Below, piece after piece: positions 33,801 to 42,607 of a stretch of DNA of 64,000 nucleotides. Every line of letters starts with the position of its first letter. Position 1 is the first letter of the stretch. Source of the stretch: Palsa-1439 sp050015495 (GTDB lineage Bacteria; Verrucomicrobiota; Verrucomicrobiia; Palsa-1439); NCBI GenBank assembly GCA_050015495.1, contig JBEKBH010000002.1, positions 1-64,000 on the forward strand, written 5' to 3'. Below the pieces are notes generated by a model. It saw nothing but the letters and a program-made list of their open reading frames with translations. It searched no databases and was not told the DNA's origin. The position numbers and the translations under genes were made by a program.

Positions 33801-36294
33801 CGTCGAAGTGGAGGCCCGTCGTCGGCTCGTCGAACAGGAACAACGTGCGCTGGCTCGTGGTTTGCACGAGATGGCCGGCGAGTTTCAGCCGTTGCGCTTC
33901 GCCGCCGCTGAGCGTGGGGACCGGCTGGCCGAGTTTCATGTAGCCGAGACCGACGGCGCGCAACGGCTCGAGCGCGCGCAGCACTTCGGGGTGCGCGGCG
34001 AAGAATCCGCACGCCTCGTTGGCCGTCATGTCGAGAACATCCGCGATGGATTTCCCCTTGATCCTGACCTCCAGCACTTCCGGCCGGTATCGCCGTCCAT
34101 CGCAATCGGGGCAGCGCAGATAAACGTCGCTGAGGAACTGCATTTCGACGTGCTCGAAACCGTTACCGCCGCAGGTTGGACAACGTCCCTCGCCGGAATT
34201 GAAGCTAAACGTGCCGGCGGTGTAACTGCGCTCCTTCGCGAGCGGCTCGGTGGCGAACAGTTTGCGGATCGTGTCGAACGCGCCGACATAGCTGGCGGGA
34301 TTCGACCGCGTGGTGCGGCCAATGGGTGATTGGTCCACCATGACCACATCCTCGATCTTCTCGTGGCCGGTGATGGCGCGATGACGGCCCGCAGGCTCGT
34401 CGGGTTTGTGTTTTAGTTTGCACAGCGCGTTGTAGAGAACGTCCTGAATCAATGTGGACTTCCCCGAGCCGCTGACGCCGGTGACGCACACGAGCTGGTT
34501 CAACGGAATCTCGACATCGATGTTTTTCAGGTTGTGTTCACGCGCGCCAAGAATCTTGAGCGATGCGGCCTTTCCGGAGCGGACGGCGCGCGGGGTCGTC
34601 CCAGTCACGGATTTCTCTCCGCGGAGATATTGCGCCGTTAACGAGCCCTTCGCCCCGAGCAATTGCTGCTGCCGGCCAAAAAACACGATCTCGCCGCCGC
34701 GTTCGCCGGGGCCGGGACCGAGATCGAGAATGCGGTCGGCGGCGTGAATGACATCAGGATCGTGCTCGACGACGAGTAGCGTGTTCCCGGCATCGCGAAG
34801 CCGGTGGAGGATGCCGATGAGCCGGTTGATGTCGCGCGGGTGCAGGCCGATGCTGGGTTCGTCGAGGACGTAGAGCGTGTTGACGAGCGACGTGCCGAGC
34901 GCGGTGGTGAGATTGACACGCTGGACTTCGCCGCCGCTGAGCGTGCGCGACTGGCGGTCGAGCGTGAGGTAGCCGAGGCCGACATCGACGAGATAGCGGA
35001 GGCGCGTGAGGATTTCGGCAAGCAACAGATCGTCGGCTTCATCGAGCGGCGCGGGCAGTTTGAGATCGGTGAAGAACTCGTAACAACGATCGATGGGCAG
35101 CAGCGCCACCTCGTGAATGGTCTTGCCGTTGACGCGCCAGAGGAGCGCGTCCGGTTTCAGCCGCGCGCCGCCGCAGACCTTGCAGGGGACGTAGGTGCGG
35201 TACTTCGACAGCAGGACGCGGATGTGCATCTTGTAGCTCTTCGTCTCCAACCAATCGAAAAACCGCTTCACGCCGTACCAGACCTGGTCTTCCCACGGGC
35301 CGACGCCGTCGATGACCCATTTGCGCTGCGCCTCCGCGAGTTCGCGCCAGGGAACGTTTGTCGGGATGCCGGTCTTTCTCGCGTACTTGATCAAGTCGTC
35401 CTGGCATTCCTCGTAGCTCTCGGTCTGCCAGGGCCGGATGGCGCCTGCGGCGAGCGTCTTTGTGTCATCGGGGATGACAAGATCGTAGTCGATGCCGATA
35501 GTGCGGCCGAATCCGCGGCACGTCTCACACGCGCCGATGGGAGAATTGAATGAGAAGAGGCTCGGGACCGGGTCGCGGTAGTGGATGTCGCATTCGGCGC
35601 AGTGCAAATCGCTGGAGAATTTGCGGCCATTGACGGCGACGCGGCCATTGCCGACCTTCAGCGCCGCTTCGAGCGCCTCGACGATGCGCGCGCGGTTTTT
35701 GTCGGTGAACGCCACGGTGTCCTGGATGACTTCCAGAGTGTCGTCCTGCTTTTCGACCTTGTGATAGCCCTGCTTGGCCAGAAGTTCGCGAATTTCCGTC
35801 TCGGTAAAATTCTTCGCAATCGGCACGGGAAACGTGATGAGTAATTCGCCATCGGCTCCGGGAAGTTGCTCGTAGATCGAATTCGGCGTATCGCGCCGCA
35901 CAGGTTTGCCGCAATTTCGGCAATAGAGTTGCGCGGCGCGCGCGAAGAGAAGTTTCAAATGATCGTTCAATTCCGTCATCGTGCCGACGGTCGAGCGCGA
36001 GGTCTTGACGGGATTGGTCTGGTCGATGGCGATGGCGGGCGGGATGCCGTCGATGCGGTCGGCCTTCGGCTTGTCCATGCGGTCGAGGAACTGGCGGGCG
36101 TAGGGCGAAAACGTCTCGACGTAGCGCCGCTGTCCCTCGGCGTAGATCGTGTCGAACGCTAGGGATGATTTGCCCGAGCCGCTGACGCCCGTGACGACGA
36201 TCAGTTCGCCCAATGGCAGCTTGAGATCGATGCCTTTGAGGTTGTTCTGCCGCGCGCCGACGACTTCGATGAACTGGCCAGGATTTGCCCCCAT
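30892..36294 (-). CDS. uvrA: Double-length UvrA (two fused UvrA units, four ATPase cassettes)
   Basis: About 1800 residues, twice the usual UvrA (about 940). Four Walker A motifs are visible (GVSGSGKSS near residue 42, GVSGSGKST near 611, GISGSGKST near 958, GVSGSGKST near 1471), each with its own LSGGE signature and a Walker B (LDEPSIGLHP, FDEPTTGLHF, LDEPTIGLHP, LDEPTIGLHM). Zinc-finger cysteine pairs occur in each half. Residues 1-925 and 930-1800 each form one UvrA, the DNA-damage sensor of nucleotide excision repair, so one polypeptide can provide the UvrA dimer. About 31 repeat-encoded residues (near 1677-1707) interrupt the last cassette before Walker B. ATG 36294 starts the conserved sequence. 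Confidence 0.93.
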   Translation of the reverse strand: MGANPGQFIEVVGARQNNLKGIDLKLPLGELIVVTGVSGSGKSSLAFDTIYAEGQRRYVETFSPYARQFLDRMDKPKADRIDGIPPAIAIDQTNPVKTSRSTVGTMTELNDHLKLLFARAAQLYCRNCGKPVRRDTPNSIYEQLPGADGELLITFPVPIAKNFTETEIRELLAKQGYHKVEKQDDTLEVIQDTVAFTDKNRARIVEALEAALKVGNGRVAVNGRKFSSDLHCAECDIHYRDPVPSLFSFNSPIGACETCRGFGRTIGIDYDLVIPDDTKTLAAGAIRPWQTESYEECQDDLIKYARKTGIPTNVPWRELAEAQRKWVIDGVGPWEDQVWYGVKRFFDWLETKSYKMHIRVLLSKYRTYVPCKVCGGARLKPDALLWRVNGKTIHEVALLPIDRCYEFFTDLKLPAPLDEADDLLLAEILTRLRYLVDVGLGYLTLDRQSRTLSGGEVQRVNLTTALGTSLVNTLYVLDEPSIGLHPRDINRLIGILHRLRDAGNTLLVVEHDPDVIHAADRILDLGPGPGERGGEIVFFGRQQQLLGAKGSLTAQYLRGEKSVTGTTPRAVRSGKAASLKILGAREHNLKNIDVEIPLNQLVCVTGVSGSGKSTLIQDVLYNALCKLKHKPDEPAGRHRAITGHEKIEDVVMVDQSPIGRTTRSNPASYVGAFDTIRKLFATEPLAKERSYTAGTFSFNSGEGRCPTCGGNGFEHVEMQFLSDVYLRCPDCDGRRYRPEVLEVRIKGKSIADVLDMTANEACGFFAAHPEVLRALEPLRAVGLGYMKLGQPVPTLSGGEAQRLKLAGHLVQTTSQRTLFLFDEPTTGLHFDDIATLLRAFRQLIERGHSIVVIEHNLDVIRAADWIIDLGPEGGDAGGEIICVGAPDDVTKCERSHTGAALRGLSALPKIAESPAMPYAAGANHSIRIHNAREHNLKSIDVHVPRDKFTVITGISGSGKSTLAFDILFAEGQRRYLESLNAYARQFVQPASRPDVDAIFGIPPTVAIEQRTSRGGRKSTVATVTEIYHFLRLLFVKLGTQYCPDCDIPIQPQTREMILAKLGKNYRGQRIELFAPLIVARKGYYTDLAQWALRKGFALLRVDGEFLPTANWPRLDRFKEHNIELPVGACEVSPKRERQLGELLDVALEFGKGLVIVSSPGKPGEKLFSTRRACPKCSRSFEELDPRLFSFNSKHGWCSRCYGTGLLFTGFTEEHTGDEIWWNDWFEGQERPCPACHGQRLRPEALAVKFQDRNITTMTAWSVTEAERHFRESKLRGRDAEIARDIVAELQSRLRFLDKVGLSYLSLDRAAPTLSGGEAQRIRLASQLGSNLRGVCYILDEPTIGLHPRDNLMLLDTLHELEAKGNTVVVVEHDEDTIRRAEHIIDLGPGAGSDGGRLVAEGTIKEIVRCEESLTGKLLREPLRHPLHKAPRKSGGKAVEIVGATLHNLKNVRVKIPLQRLVCVSGVSGSGKSTLVRNVLHENLKVLVGKSYARGLPQNQLKGCEQIHGVEHVARVLEVDQAPIGKTPRSCPATYVGFWDEIRKLFANTTEAKMRGYLPSRFSFNVASGRCPECEGQGRKKIEMSFLPDVSVTCDACRGKRFTPETLAVRFKDKSIGDVLAMSVDEAVEFFAAHRQIHHGLKLLQEVGLGYLTLGQQSPTLSGGEAQRIKLVTELAKARGPRTENRGRKTEEDGQNSGRSSAVRHPPSTVYVLDEPTIGLHMADVEKLIRVLHRLVDAGNTVVIIEHNLDIIAEADWIIDLGPEGGDAGGRIVAQGTPEQVIKTSSYTAKFLREFLKERRR
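31172..31264. repeat. Low-complexity repeat inserted in frame in uvrA
   Basis: Degenerate tandem units of the type TCGGTCTTCCGTCCTCGGTTTTCGG encode RGPRTENRGRKTEEDGQNSG and following residues, which have no counterpart in the other three cassettes. They sit between the signature motif and Walker B of the fourth ATPase. Confidence 0.65.
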
Positions 36295-36383
36295 ACTCGC
36301 GGCGCTACTGTAGCGCAAAGTGGCGGGTTGGCAAGTGGGGGAGTTCGCTTGTCTTGAAGGATTGAGATTGATACCCTACCAAC

Positions 36384-37205
36384 ATGCTGCCGGACATTAC
36401 GCAAGCGCTCAAGGACACGGAAAATGCATTGCGTGATTTCATAGCGGTGATTCTTGAGAAGACACTCGGCAAGGACTGGATTGATTCATGCGGCGTCTCG
36501 TCGGACAGGGTTGAAAAATGGAGGCAGCGCAAAGCTGATGAATCGAAACGACAAGAGAGCGGGGTCGTGGAAGAGCGTCTTCTTTACTATGCGGACTTCT
36601 ATGACATCAGCACGATTTTGAAGAAACACTGGGACAAGTTCGCACCAGCGCTAGGGGATTGGAAAACCATGGATGTTTATCTCGGCGAACTGGAGAAGCT
36701 CCGTGACCCAGATGCACACCGGCGGGAGCTCATGCCACATCAGAAGCATCTTGCTGCAGGCATTGCCGGGGATATTCGAAGCAGGATTATTCGGCACAGA
36801 AGTCAACAAGAGACCACGGATGCCTACTTCCCGAGAATTGAAAGTGCGCGGGATAGCTTGGGCAATATGTGGACTCCTAGTCACATGGTTGCCGCTTTGC
36901 GCTGGTTAGACACAGGTATGACGCTTCATCCCGGCGATCTGGTCGAATATGTCGTCACGGCAAGCGACCCGATGGGTGGCGAGCTTGAATACAAGCTCCG
37001 TCAACCGTTCTTCGGCCTCGGTAATCCTTGGCAGAAGGAGAATTCATTTTCCGTTAGGGTCCGTGAAGAAGACATAGGGGAAAGGTTCAACGTGGTTATT
37101 GCAGTCAGAAGTAGCCGACCTCACCACGCAAAGGGCAATGAGGATGACCACGTGACCTTCGATTACGCTGTTCTTCCTCTGCGATCTGCAACAGGTTCAC
37201 GCTAA
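36384..37205 (+). CDS. Swt1-type HEPN protein with C-terminal beta domain
   Basis: 273 residues. The N-terminal 150 residues look like a Swt1-family HEPN domain: LRDFIAVILEKTLGKDW, then ERLLYYADFYDISTILKKHWDKF, then RDPDAH at 107-112 in the HEPN R-x4-H position. The C-terminal part (about 180-265, MTLHPGDLVEYVVTASDPMGGELEYKLRQ) resembles an Ig/PKD-like beta sandwich. HEPN domains are often RNases in defence systems. The protein has no signal peptide, so the beta domain is probably a cytosolic sensor or interaction module. It is AT-rich relative to flanking uvrA and era. Confidence 0.6.
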   Translation: MLPDITQALKDTENALRDFIAVILEKTLGKDWIDSCGVSSDRVEKWRQRKADESKRQESGVVEERLLYYADFYDISTILKKHWDKFAPALGDWKTMDVYLGELEKLRDPDAHRRELMPHQKHLAAGIAGDIRSRIIRHRSQQETTDAYFPRIESARDSLGNMWTPSHMVAALRWLDTGMTLHPGDLVEYVVTASDPMGGELEYKLRQPFFGLGNPWQKENSFSVRVREEDIGERFNVVIAVRSSRPHHAKGNEDDHVTFDYAVLPLRSATGSR

Positions 37206-37214
37206 CCGTCGCGT

Positions 37215-38093
37215 TTAACCCAATCGGTCCATCCACTCGTCGTCGATGAGCACGTCGAGGTCAAGGAAGACCTTCTTGTTCATGGCGACTTCGAGTTCTT
37301 TGCGGGCGGCGGAGCCAATCTCTTTGATCTTTTTGGCGTGCTGGCCGATGAGCATACGCTGATGGCGGTCATCGGTCGTGAGAATGGCGGCTTTGATGTA
37401 CACGAGCGGCTTGCCCTGTTTATCTTTGCGATCCTCGACTTGTTCCACGTGAACCGAAGCGGTGTAGGGGACTTCTTGATTGGTTTGTAAATAAAGCTTC
37501 TCACGGATGAGTTCGCCGATCCAAAATTCATTGGTGACGTTCGTGATCTGGCCTACGGGATATTGCGCCGGGCCGACGGGCAGGTGGCGGAAAATCGCCT
37601 GAATGATGAGGTCGATATTTTTTTCCTTCAACGCGGACACCTCGATGACCGAGGCGTATTTGGGACCGCGTTCCATCCATGTGTCGCGGTAGTAACGATC
37701 GGGCAGGTCGAGCTTGTTAATGACGAGAATCTTCGGGAGCACGCTGCGATCGACCAGATCGTTGACCCGCTGGTCTTCGGAGCCGATGGCCCGTGTCGGG
37801 TCGACAACCTGGACTATAACGTCGATGCCTTCGAGCGCATCGCGAACTTTGTGATGGAGATTCTGGACCAGCTTGCTCGGTTGCGTCTTGAAAATGCCGG
37901 GTGTATCCACGAACACGATCTGGCCTTCGGGCCGATGAACGATGCCGTGATACGTGTCGCGCGTCGTCTGCGGTTTTGGCGTGACGATGGCGATCTTGCT
38001 GCCAACCAACGCGTTGAGGAGGGTCGATTTGCCGACGTTGGTGCGACCGACGAGCACGGCGAAGCCGGCCTTCAAATTGGAGGAGCTTTCCAT
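37215..38093 (-). CDS. era: GTPase Era
   Basis: 292 residues: a GTPase domain (GRTNVGKSTLLNAL, switch TTRDTYHG, DTPGIF, and the base motif as NKLD) followed by a C-terminal KH domain (about 210-285). Era matures 16S rRNA and checks the 30S subunit. ATG 38093 (MESSSNLKAG) was preferred, though 38102 is also possible; neither has a clear ribosome site. The length agrees with E. coli Era (301). Confidence 0.93.
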   Translation of the reverse strand: MESSSNLKAGFAVLVGRTNVGKSTLLNALVGSKIAIVTPKPQTTRDTYHGIVHRPEGQIVFVDTPGIFKTQPSKLVQNLHHKVRDALEGIDVIVQVVDPTRAIGSEDQRVNDLVDRSVLPKILVINKLDLPDRYYRDTWMERGPKYASVIEVSALKEKNIDLIIQAIFRHLPVGPAQYPVGQITNVTNEFWIGELIREKLYLQTNQEVPYTASVHVEQVEDRKDKQGKPLVYIKAAILTTDDRHQRMLIGQHAKKIKEIGSAARKELEVAMNKKVFLDLDVLIDDEWMDRLG

Positions 38094-38221
38094 CGCCGTC
38101 ATTGTAACCGCGAATGAGCGGGAATACACACGAATCTTTGGCAACCGGGTCAGGTTAAGCGCGGCGCGGCTCGTCTTTTCTTGTTGCGATTCCGTGGAAT
38201 TGATACAAATTGCACCTTACA

Positions 38222-40465
38222 ATGACTTGGAAAGAAAAACTGGCGGGCAAGGTGTCCCGCGAGCTGGCCGGCGAAATTGACGTTTACGAGACGCAGCTCG
38301 AACTGCGCAAGCTCGGCAAGATCGACGAAAAATTGTTCGCCGAGACACGCTTGCGGCGCGGCGCGTACGGGCAACGATACGACAACGGCCAGCGCCACGA
38401 TGGCGTCAAGACGCAGCAACTGAAATTTCCCGCGTCGCCGTTGACCAAAGGCCCGGAGACGCTGTGGGACGCGCCCGGCATGCAGCGCATCAAGATCCCG
38501 TTTGGCGGATTGACGCCGGCGCAATTGGAGACGCTGGCGGATTGCGCGGAGGAATACTCCGACAGCATTCTGCACGTGACCACGCGACAGGATTTCCAAC
38601 TCCATTTCGTTCACATCGAAGATACGCCAACGATCATGCGACGGCTGGGGGCGGCGGGGATCACGACGCGCGAAGCCTGCGGCAACTCCGTGCGCAACGT
38701 CACGGCCTGTCCGCTCGCGGGCGTGTGCCGCACCGAGGCGTTCGACGTGACGCCGTACGCGAAAGCCATTGCGTACTTCCTGCTCGGGCATCCCGACACG
38801 CAGGATTTCGGGCGCAAATTCAAGATCGCGTTTTCGGGCTGCGAACAGGAAGCGTGCGGCCTCGTCAACATGCACGACATGGGGGCGCTCGCCATGGTGC
38901 GTGACGGCAAACGCGGCTTTCGTCTGTACGTCGGTGGCGGACTTGGTCCGGTGCCGTACCAGGCCAAGGTGTTCGCCGATTTCGTTCCCGAAGAGGAACT
39001 GCTGCCCATCGCGCAGGCGATCGCGCGCGTATTTGCCCGACTCGGTGAAAAGCAGAATCGGGCGCGGGCGCGCATCAAATTCCTCGTGGCGAAACTGGGC
39101 GTCGACGAATTCAAGCGGTTGGTGATGGAAGAGCGCAAGATTCTGCCGCCCGATCCGCGGTGGACGGCGTTCATTCCCGACGCGCATGGTTTCAAGGAGA
39201 CGCCGCTCAAATCGCCGGCATCGCTCAACGGTTCGGCAAAGCCCGAGGGTTACGCCGCGTGGGCGGAGACCAACGTCTATCACCAGCTTCAGCCGGGCTA
39301 CGCGGTGGTGACGATTTCGTTGCCGATCGGGGATTTCACGTCGTCACAGGCGCGGCGCCTGGCCGATCTCGCGCGGAAATATTGCGGCGGCAACATTCGC
39401 ACAACGGTGGAGCAGAACCTGGTGTTTCGCTGGGTGGCGGAGAAGGATTTGCCGGAGTTGTATCGCGACTTGAAAGCGATTGGGTTGGGCGATTTCGGCG
39501 CGGGAACGATTCTCGACGTGGTCGCGTGCCCGGGCACGGACACGTGCAAATTGGGGATCGCTTCATCGCGCGGTCTGGCACGCGAATTACGGCAGCGGCT
39601 CGCCGCGCAGTATTTCAACCTCGATGCGGCGGTGAAGGGGCTGCACATCAAGGTGAGCGGCTGCTTCAATTCCTGCGGTCAGCATCATCTCGCGGACATT
39701 GGTTTTTATGGAAACAGCCGGACGCTGGGGAACCGCAAGGTGCCGCATTTCCAGGTGTTGCTGGGCGGCAAGTGGCGCGACAATGCCGGCTCGTACGGCT
39801 TGGCGATCGGCTCCGTGCCGTCGAAGAACGTGCCCGCGGTGGTCGAGCGCATCACGCAGCGGTTTGTGAAGGAACGGCGGGGCAACGAGGTCTTTCAGGA
39901 TTTCATCGCGCGCATCGGCAAAGCCGAGAGCCGCAAGATGCTGGAAGATTTGATGGAAGTGCCCGCGCACGAGTTGAGCCCGGGGTTGTATTCCGATTGG
40001 GGCGACCCGCGTGAGTTTACGATGGGCGACATGGGCATGGGCGAATGCGCGGGTGAAATCGTGTCGCGGCTGGACTTCGACCTGCAAGCGGCGGAACGGT
40101 TGTGTTTCGAGGCGCAACTCAAGCTCGAAGCGAAGGATTTGGCCAAGGCCGACGAGTTGGCCTACAAATCGATGCTGCAGGCGGCGCAGGGACTGGTCAA
40201 GGAACTCTGGTACGACGTTCCCAACGATCCCGATGTGATCGCGAAGGAGTTTCGCGCGCGATTGTTCGAGCCGAAACTGTTCTGGGACCGGTTTGCGGGC
40301 GGTAAATTTGCCCAGGACTTTTTCCGTCGGCACGAAAATCCGCCCGCGCGATATGAGTACGATGAAGTCCACCGTCTCATCGAGGAATCGCAGTTGTTTA
40401 TCGAGGCGGCGCACGCCTGCGCCGACAAATTGCGCGAACAAAAAGCCGCCAGCATGAAATTGTAG
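38222..40465 (+). CDS. Nitrite/sulfite reductase, sirohaem and 4Fe-4S, with long C-terminal helical extension
   Basis: 747 residues. Two ferredoxin-like half-domains and two sirohaem/4Fe-4S domains are recognisable. The cluster cysteines are CPGTDTC (C-x5-C) and CFNSC (C-x3-C, in VSGCFNSCGQHH), the signature of ferredoxin-dependent nitrite and sulfite reductases, which carry out six-electron reduction to ammonia or sulfide. The last 140 residues or so, beyond the usual end, form a helical domain (AAERLCFEAQLKLEAKDLAKADELAYKSMLQAAQ). Substrate choice cannot be decided from sequence. The stop codon TAG lies in an R2 repeat. Confidence 0.85.
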   Translation: MTWKEKLAGKVSRELAGEIDVYETQLELRKLGKIDEKLFAETRLRRGAYGQRYDNGQRHDGVKTQQLKFPASPLTKGPETLWDAPGMQRIKIPFGGLTPAQLETLADCAEEYSDSILHVTTRQDFQLHFVHIEDTPTIMRRLGAAGITTREACGNSVRNVTACPLAGVCRTEAFDVTPYAKAIAYFLLGHPDTQDFGRKFKIAFSGCEQEACGLVNMHDMGALAMVRDGKRGFRLYVGGGLGPVPYQAKVFADFVPEEELLPIAQAIARVFARLGEKQNRARARIKFLVAKLGVDEFKRLVMEERKILPPDPRWTAFIPDAHGFKETPLKSPASLNGSAKPEGYAAWAETNVYHQLQPGYAVVTISLPIGDFTSSQARRLADLARKYCGGNIRTTVEQNLVFRWVAEKDLPELYRDLKAIGLGDFGAGTILDVVACPGTDTCKLGIASSRGLARELRQRLAAQYFNLDAAVKGLHIKVSGCFNSCGQHHLADIGFYGNSRTLGNRKVPHFQVLLGGKWRDNAGSYGLAIGSVPSKNVPAVVERITQRFVKERRGNEVFQDFIARIGKAESRKMLEDLMEVPAHELSPGLYSDWGDPREFTMGDMGMGECAGEIVSRLDFDLQAAERLCFEAQLKLEAKDLAKADELAYKSMLQAAQGLVKELWYDVPNDPDVIAKEFRARLFEPKLFWDRFAGGKFAQDFFRRHENPPARYEYDEVHRLIEESQLFIEAAHACADKLREQKAASMKL

Positions 40466-40520
40466 CCGCGAATCGTATTCGCGGTTGATCGGCGCCGCGA
40501 AAGAGTTTCGCGGCTACAAT
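40459..40520. repeat. R2 palindromic repeat pair
   Basis: ATTGTAGCCGCGAA begins the element and TTTCGCGGCTACAAT ends it as its inverse; inner CCGCGAAT/ATTCGCGG also pair. It overlaps the stop of the reductase gene and ends just before the next gene. Confidence 0.75.
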
Positions 40521-40530
40521 AAAGAGAGAC

Positions 40531-41052
40531 ATGGAACTCTATAAAATCGGCGTCAAAATCTTCGTGGCGAATCCACGGGTGGTGGACATTCACGATTTCA
40601 TTCCGGTATTCCACCGGTGGATTCAGGAGCAAACGATCGACGGGCATCAGTTGATCGATGTGCACGATTACTCACACGTCGCGAACGGCCCGGGCATCCT
40701 GCTCGTGGCGCACGAAGGCAATTTCAGCATGGACCAGGAAGGCGGACGGCTGGGCCTGTTCTATTACCGCAAGCGGGAACTGTCGGGCGGACTCGAATCC
40801 AACTTGAAGACCGTTTTGAATGCGGCGCTGCAGGCGTGCAAACTGTTGGAGTCGGACCCGAAGCTGAACGGGATCAAATTTCGGACGGATGAGATCCTCG
40901 TCATCGCCAACGACCGTCTTCTGGCGCCGAACGACGCGGCGTCGCGGGCGAAGTTTGAGCCTGTCATTGCCAGGGCATTGGGCAAAGCCAAACTCGCGCC
41001 CCAAGCCGCCGACCCCCGTGACCGGCTCGCTTTTGTGGTCAGCCGCGGATAA
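40531..41052 (+). CDS. Conserved-looking protein of unknown function beside the reductase
   Basis: 173 residues, soluble, without recognised motifs. It starts MELYKIGVKIFVANPRVVDIHDFIPVFHRWIQ and includes ILLVAHEGNFSMDQEGGRLGLFYYRKRELSG. The frame has strong coding character. The position right after the reductase suggests a link to nitrogen or sulfur assimilation or cluster loading, by context only. An AAAGAGAG site precedes the ATG. Confidence 0.65.
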   Translation: MELYKIGVKIFVANPRVVDIHDFIPVFHRWIQEQTIDGHQLIDVHDYSHVANGPGILLVAHEGNFSMDQEGGRLGLFYYRKRELSGGLESNLKTVLNAALQACKLLESDPKLNGIKFRTDEILVIANDRLLAPNDAASRAKFEPVIARALGKAKLAPQAADPRDRLAFVVSRG

Positions 41053-41061
41053 AATGGCGGC

Positions 41062-41922
41062 GTGACAATTCTTGCGGCACACCGTCAGCATTCGCGGCGC
41101 TTCGAGGACTTTAGGTACGTTTACCCGGTCCTCTCCCGTCGCAGTCATGGCATTTCCATCGGTCTAAACGTCAATCCGGACAAGGCGTGCAATTTCGATT
41201 GTATTTATTGCCAGGTGGATCGCACGACCGAGTCGCCCGTGAAGAAGTTCGATCTGAGTGTTGCGGAAGAAGAATTGCGCGACATGCTGGAGATGGTCCG
41301 CTCGGGAGAGATCGCGCGGCATCCGCCATTCGACTCGGTTTCGCGTGAACTCCTGCGCCTGAACGACATTGCCCTCAGCGGTGATGCCGAACCGACGACG
41401 CTGCCCAACTTCGCCGAGACGATCCAGATGATCGCCCGGGTGAAATCGGCCGACGCAAAGATCGTGTTGATTACCGATGCCGGTGGATTGGATCGATCCG
41501 ACGTGAAACGCGGCCTCGAAATCATGGACGCCAACAACGGCGAAGTGTGGGCCAAGCTCGACGCGGGGACGAAAGAGTATTTCAAGCTCATCAATCGCAC
41601 GAAGATTCCGTTCGCGAGGATTCTGAACAACATTGCTGAGACGGCCAAGGCGCGCCCAATTGTCATCCAGGGTTTGTTCCTGAAGATTCGCGGGGAAGGT
41701 CCGTCGAGCGAGGAGGTCGGGGAATTCTGCCGGCGGTTGCGCGAGATTGGGAACATCAAACTGGTGCAGGTGTACACCATCGCGCGAAAAGCGATGACGG
41801 TGGTGGACGGTGTTCCCGCCTGGCAATTCGTCTCCGCTCTGTCGAATGAAGAGGTCGATGCGATCACCGAGCGCGTACGGAACGAAGCGGGCATGCCGGC
41901 GGAGAGTTTTTATGGGGGGTAG
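41062..41922 (+). CDS. Radical SAM protein
   Basis: 286 residues. The radical SAM cluster motif C-x3-C-x2-C is at CNFDCIYC (residues about 49-56), with a GGE-like SAM segment (LSGDAEPTT). The sequence has the pattern of a short, Elp3/MoaA-like radical SAM protein with no extra cluster domain. The product is unknown. GTG 41062 follows the previous stop by 9 bases, so the three genes from 38222 may form one operon. Confidence 0.8.
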   Translation: MTILAAHRQHSRRFEDFRYVYPVLSRRSHGISIGLNVNPDKACNFDCIYCQVDRTTESPVKKFDLSVAEEELRDMLEMVRSGEIARHPPFDSVSRELLRLNDIALSGDAEPTTLPNFAETIQMIARVKSADAKIVLITDAGGLDRSDVKRGLEIMDANNGEVWAKLDAGTKEYFKLINRTKIPFARILNNIAETAKARPIVIQGLFLKIRGEGPSSEEVGEFCRRLREIGNIKLVQVYTIARKAMTVVDGVPAWQFVSALSNEEVDAITERVRNEAGMPAESFYGG

Positions 41923-42035
41923 GCGAAGCGTGCACGGCATAGCATGACAGCGTTATGAGAAATCGCCGCACTAATCGGTTTGACTTCACGGAAAAGAACT
42001 GATGAAAGAATTACGTAGAAGGAGGCGAGGTCACA

Positions 42036-42446
42036 ATGATTAAAATTCTGAGCCTACCCCTATGGTGGCGAGCAAAGTCTGACGCTGAGTATATCGAGAC
42101 CGTTCGCAAATGTGTCCGCATCGGTAAGAAAGCCGCCGTCTTCTTTATTGTCATTTCGCTGCTTGCCGGTTTGGCTGCGATCTGGGTGGCAAATATGATC
42201 TTGAGGTCATTTTCGGAGGGTCATGGATTCAGTGCATCAAAGATTGCCCCGGGCATGGCGTTGGGTCTTTTGGTCGGTGGGGTCAGCGGTTTTTTTCTAT
42301 TCGTTGCCGTCCTTGAGTTGGGTCTTGCGATGAACTTCGTGTTCGGCTATCGCACGGAGAAGCTGTTGCTGAAATATTATGACTTGGCTTCGAGTCCGAA
42401 GAGCAACGACCGACCTTCTGACAGTTCATCCCAAATTTCAAGGTAG
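42036..42446 (+). CDS. Small membrane protein of unknown function
   Basis: 136 residues with two membrane helices (VFFIVISLLAGLAAIWVANMIL; MALGLLVGGVSGFFLFVAVLELGLAMNFVF) and a polar, Ser/Asp-rich tail. A strong AAGGAGG site lies upstream of ATG 42036. No family is recognised. Base composition is lower in GC than its neighbours. Confidence 0.6.
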   Translation: MIKILSLPLWWRAKSDAEYIETVRKCVRIGKKAAVFFIVISLLAGLAAIWVANMILRSFSEGHGFSASKIAPGMALGLLVGGVSGFFLFVAVLELGLAMNFVFGYRTEKLLLKYYDLASSPKSNDRPSDSSSQISR

Positions 42447-42607
42447 CCCACTACCGGATTCTCGTCCCGGTTGACACCGGTGTGAGGATGAGCTGGGATC
42501 ATCGACGGAAACTGCTCGAACTCGTCCATCCGCAGTGAGAAAGCATTGGCGTGCGCCGCTGAGCCGAAGGTGATTGCAAGTGTCTGCCGGAAGGATATAG
42601 TTAGTGC

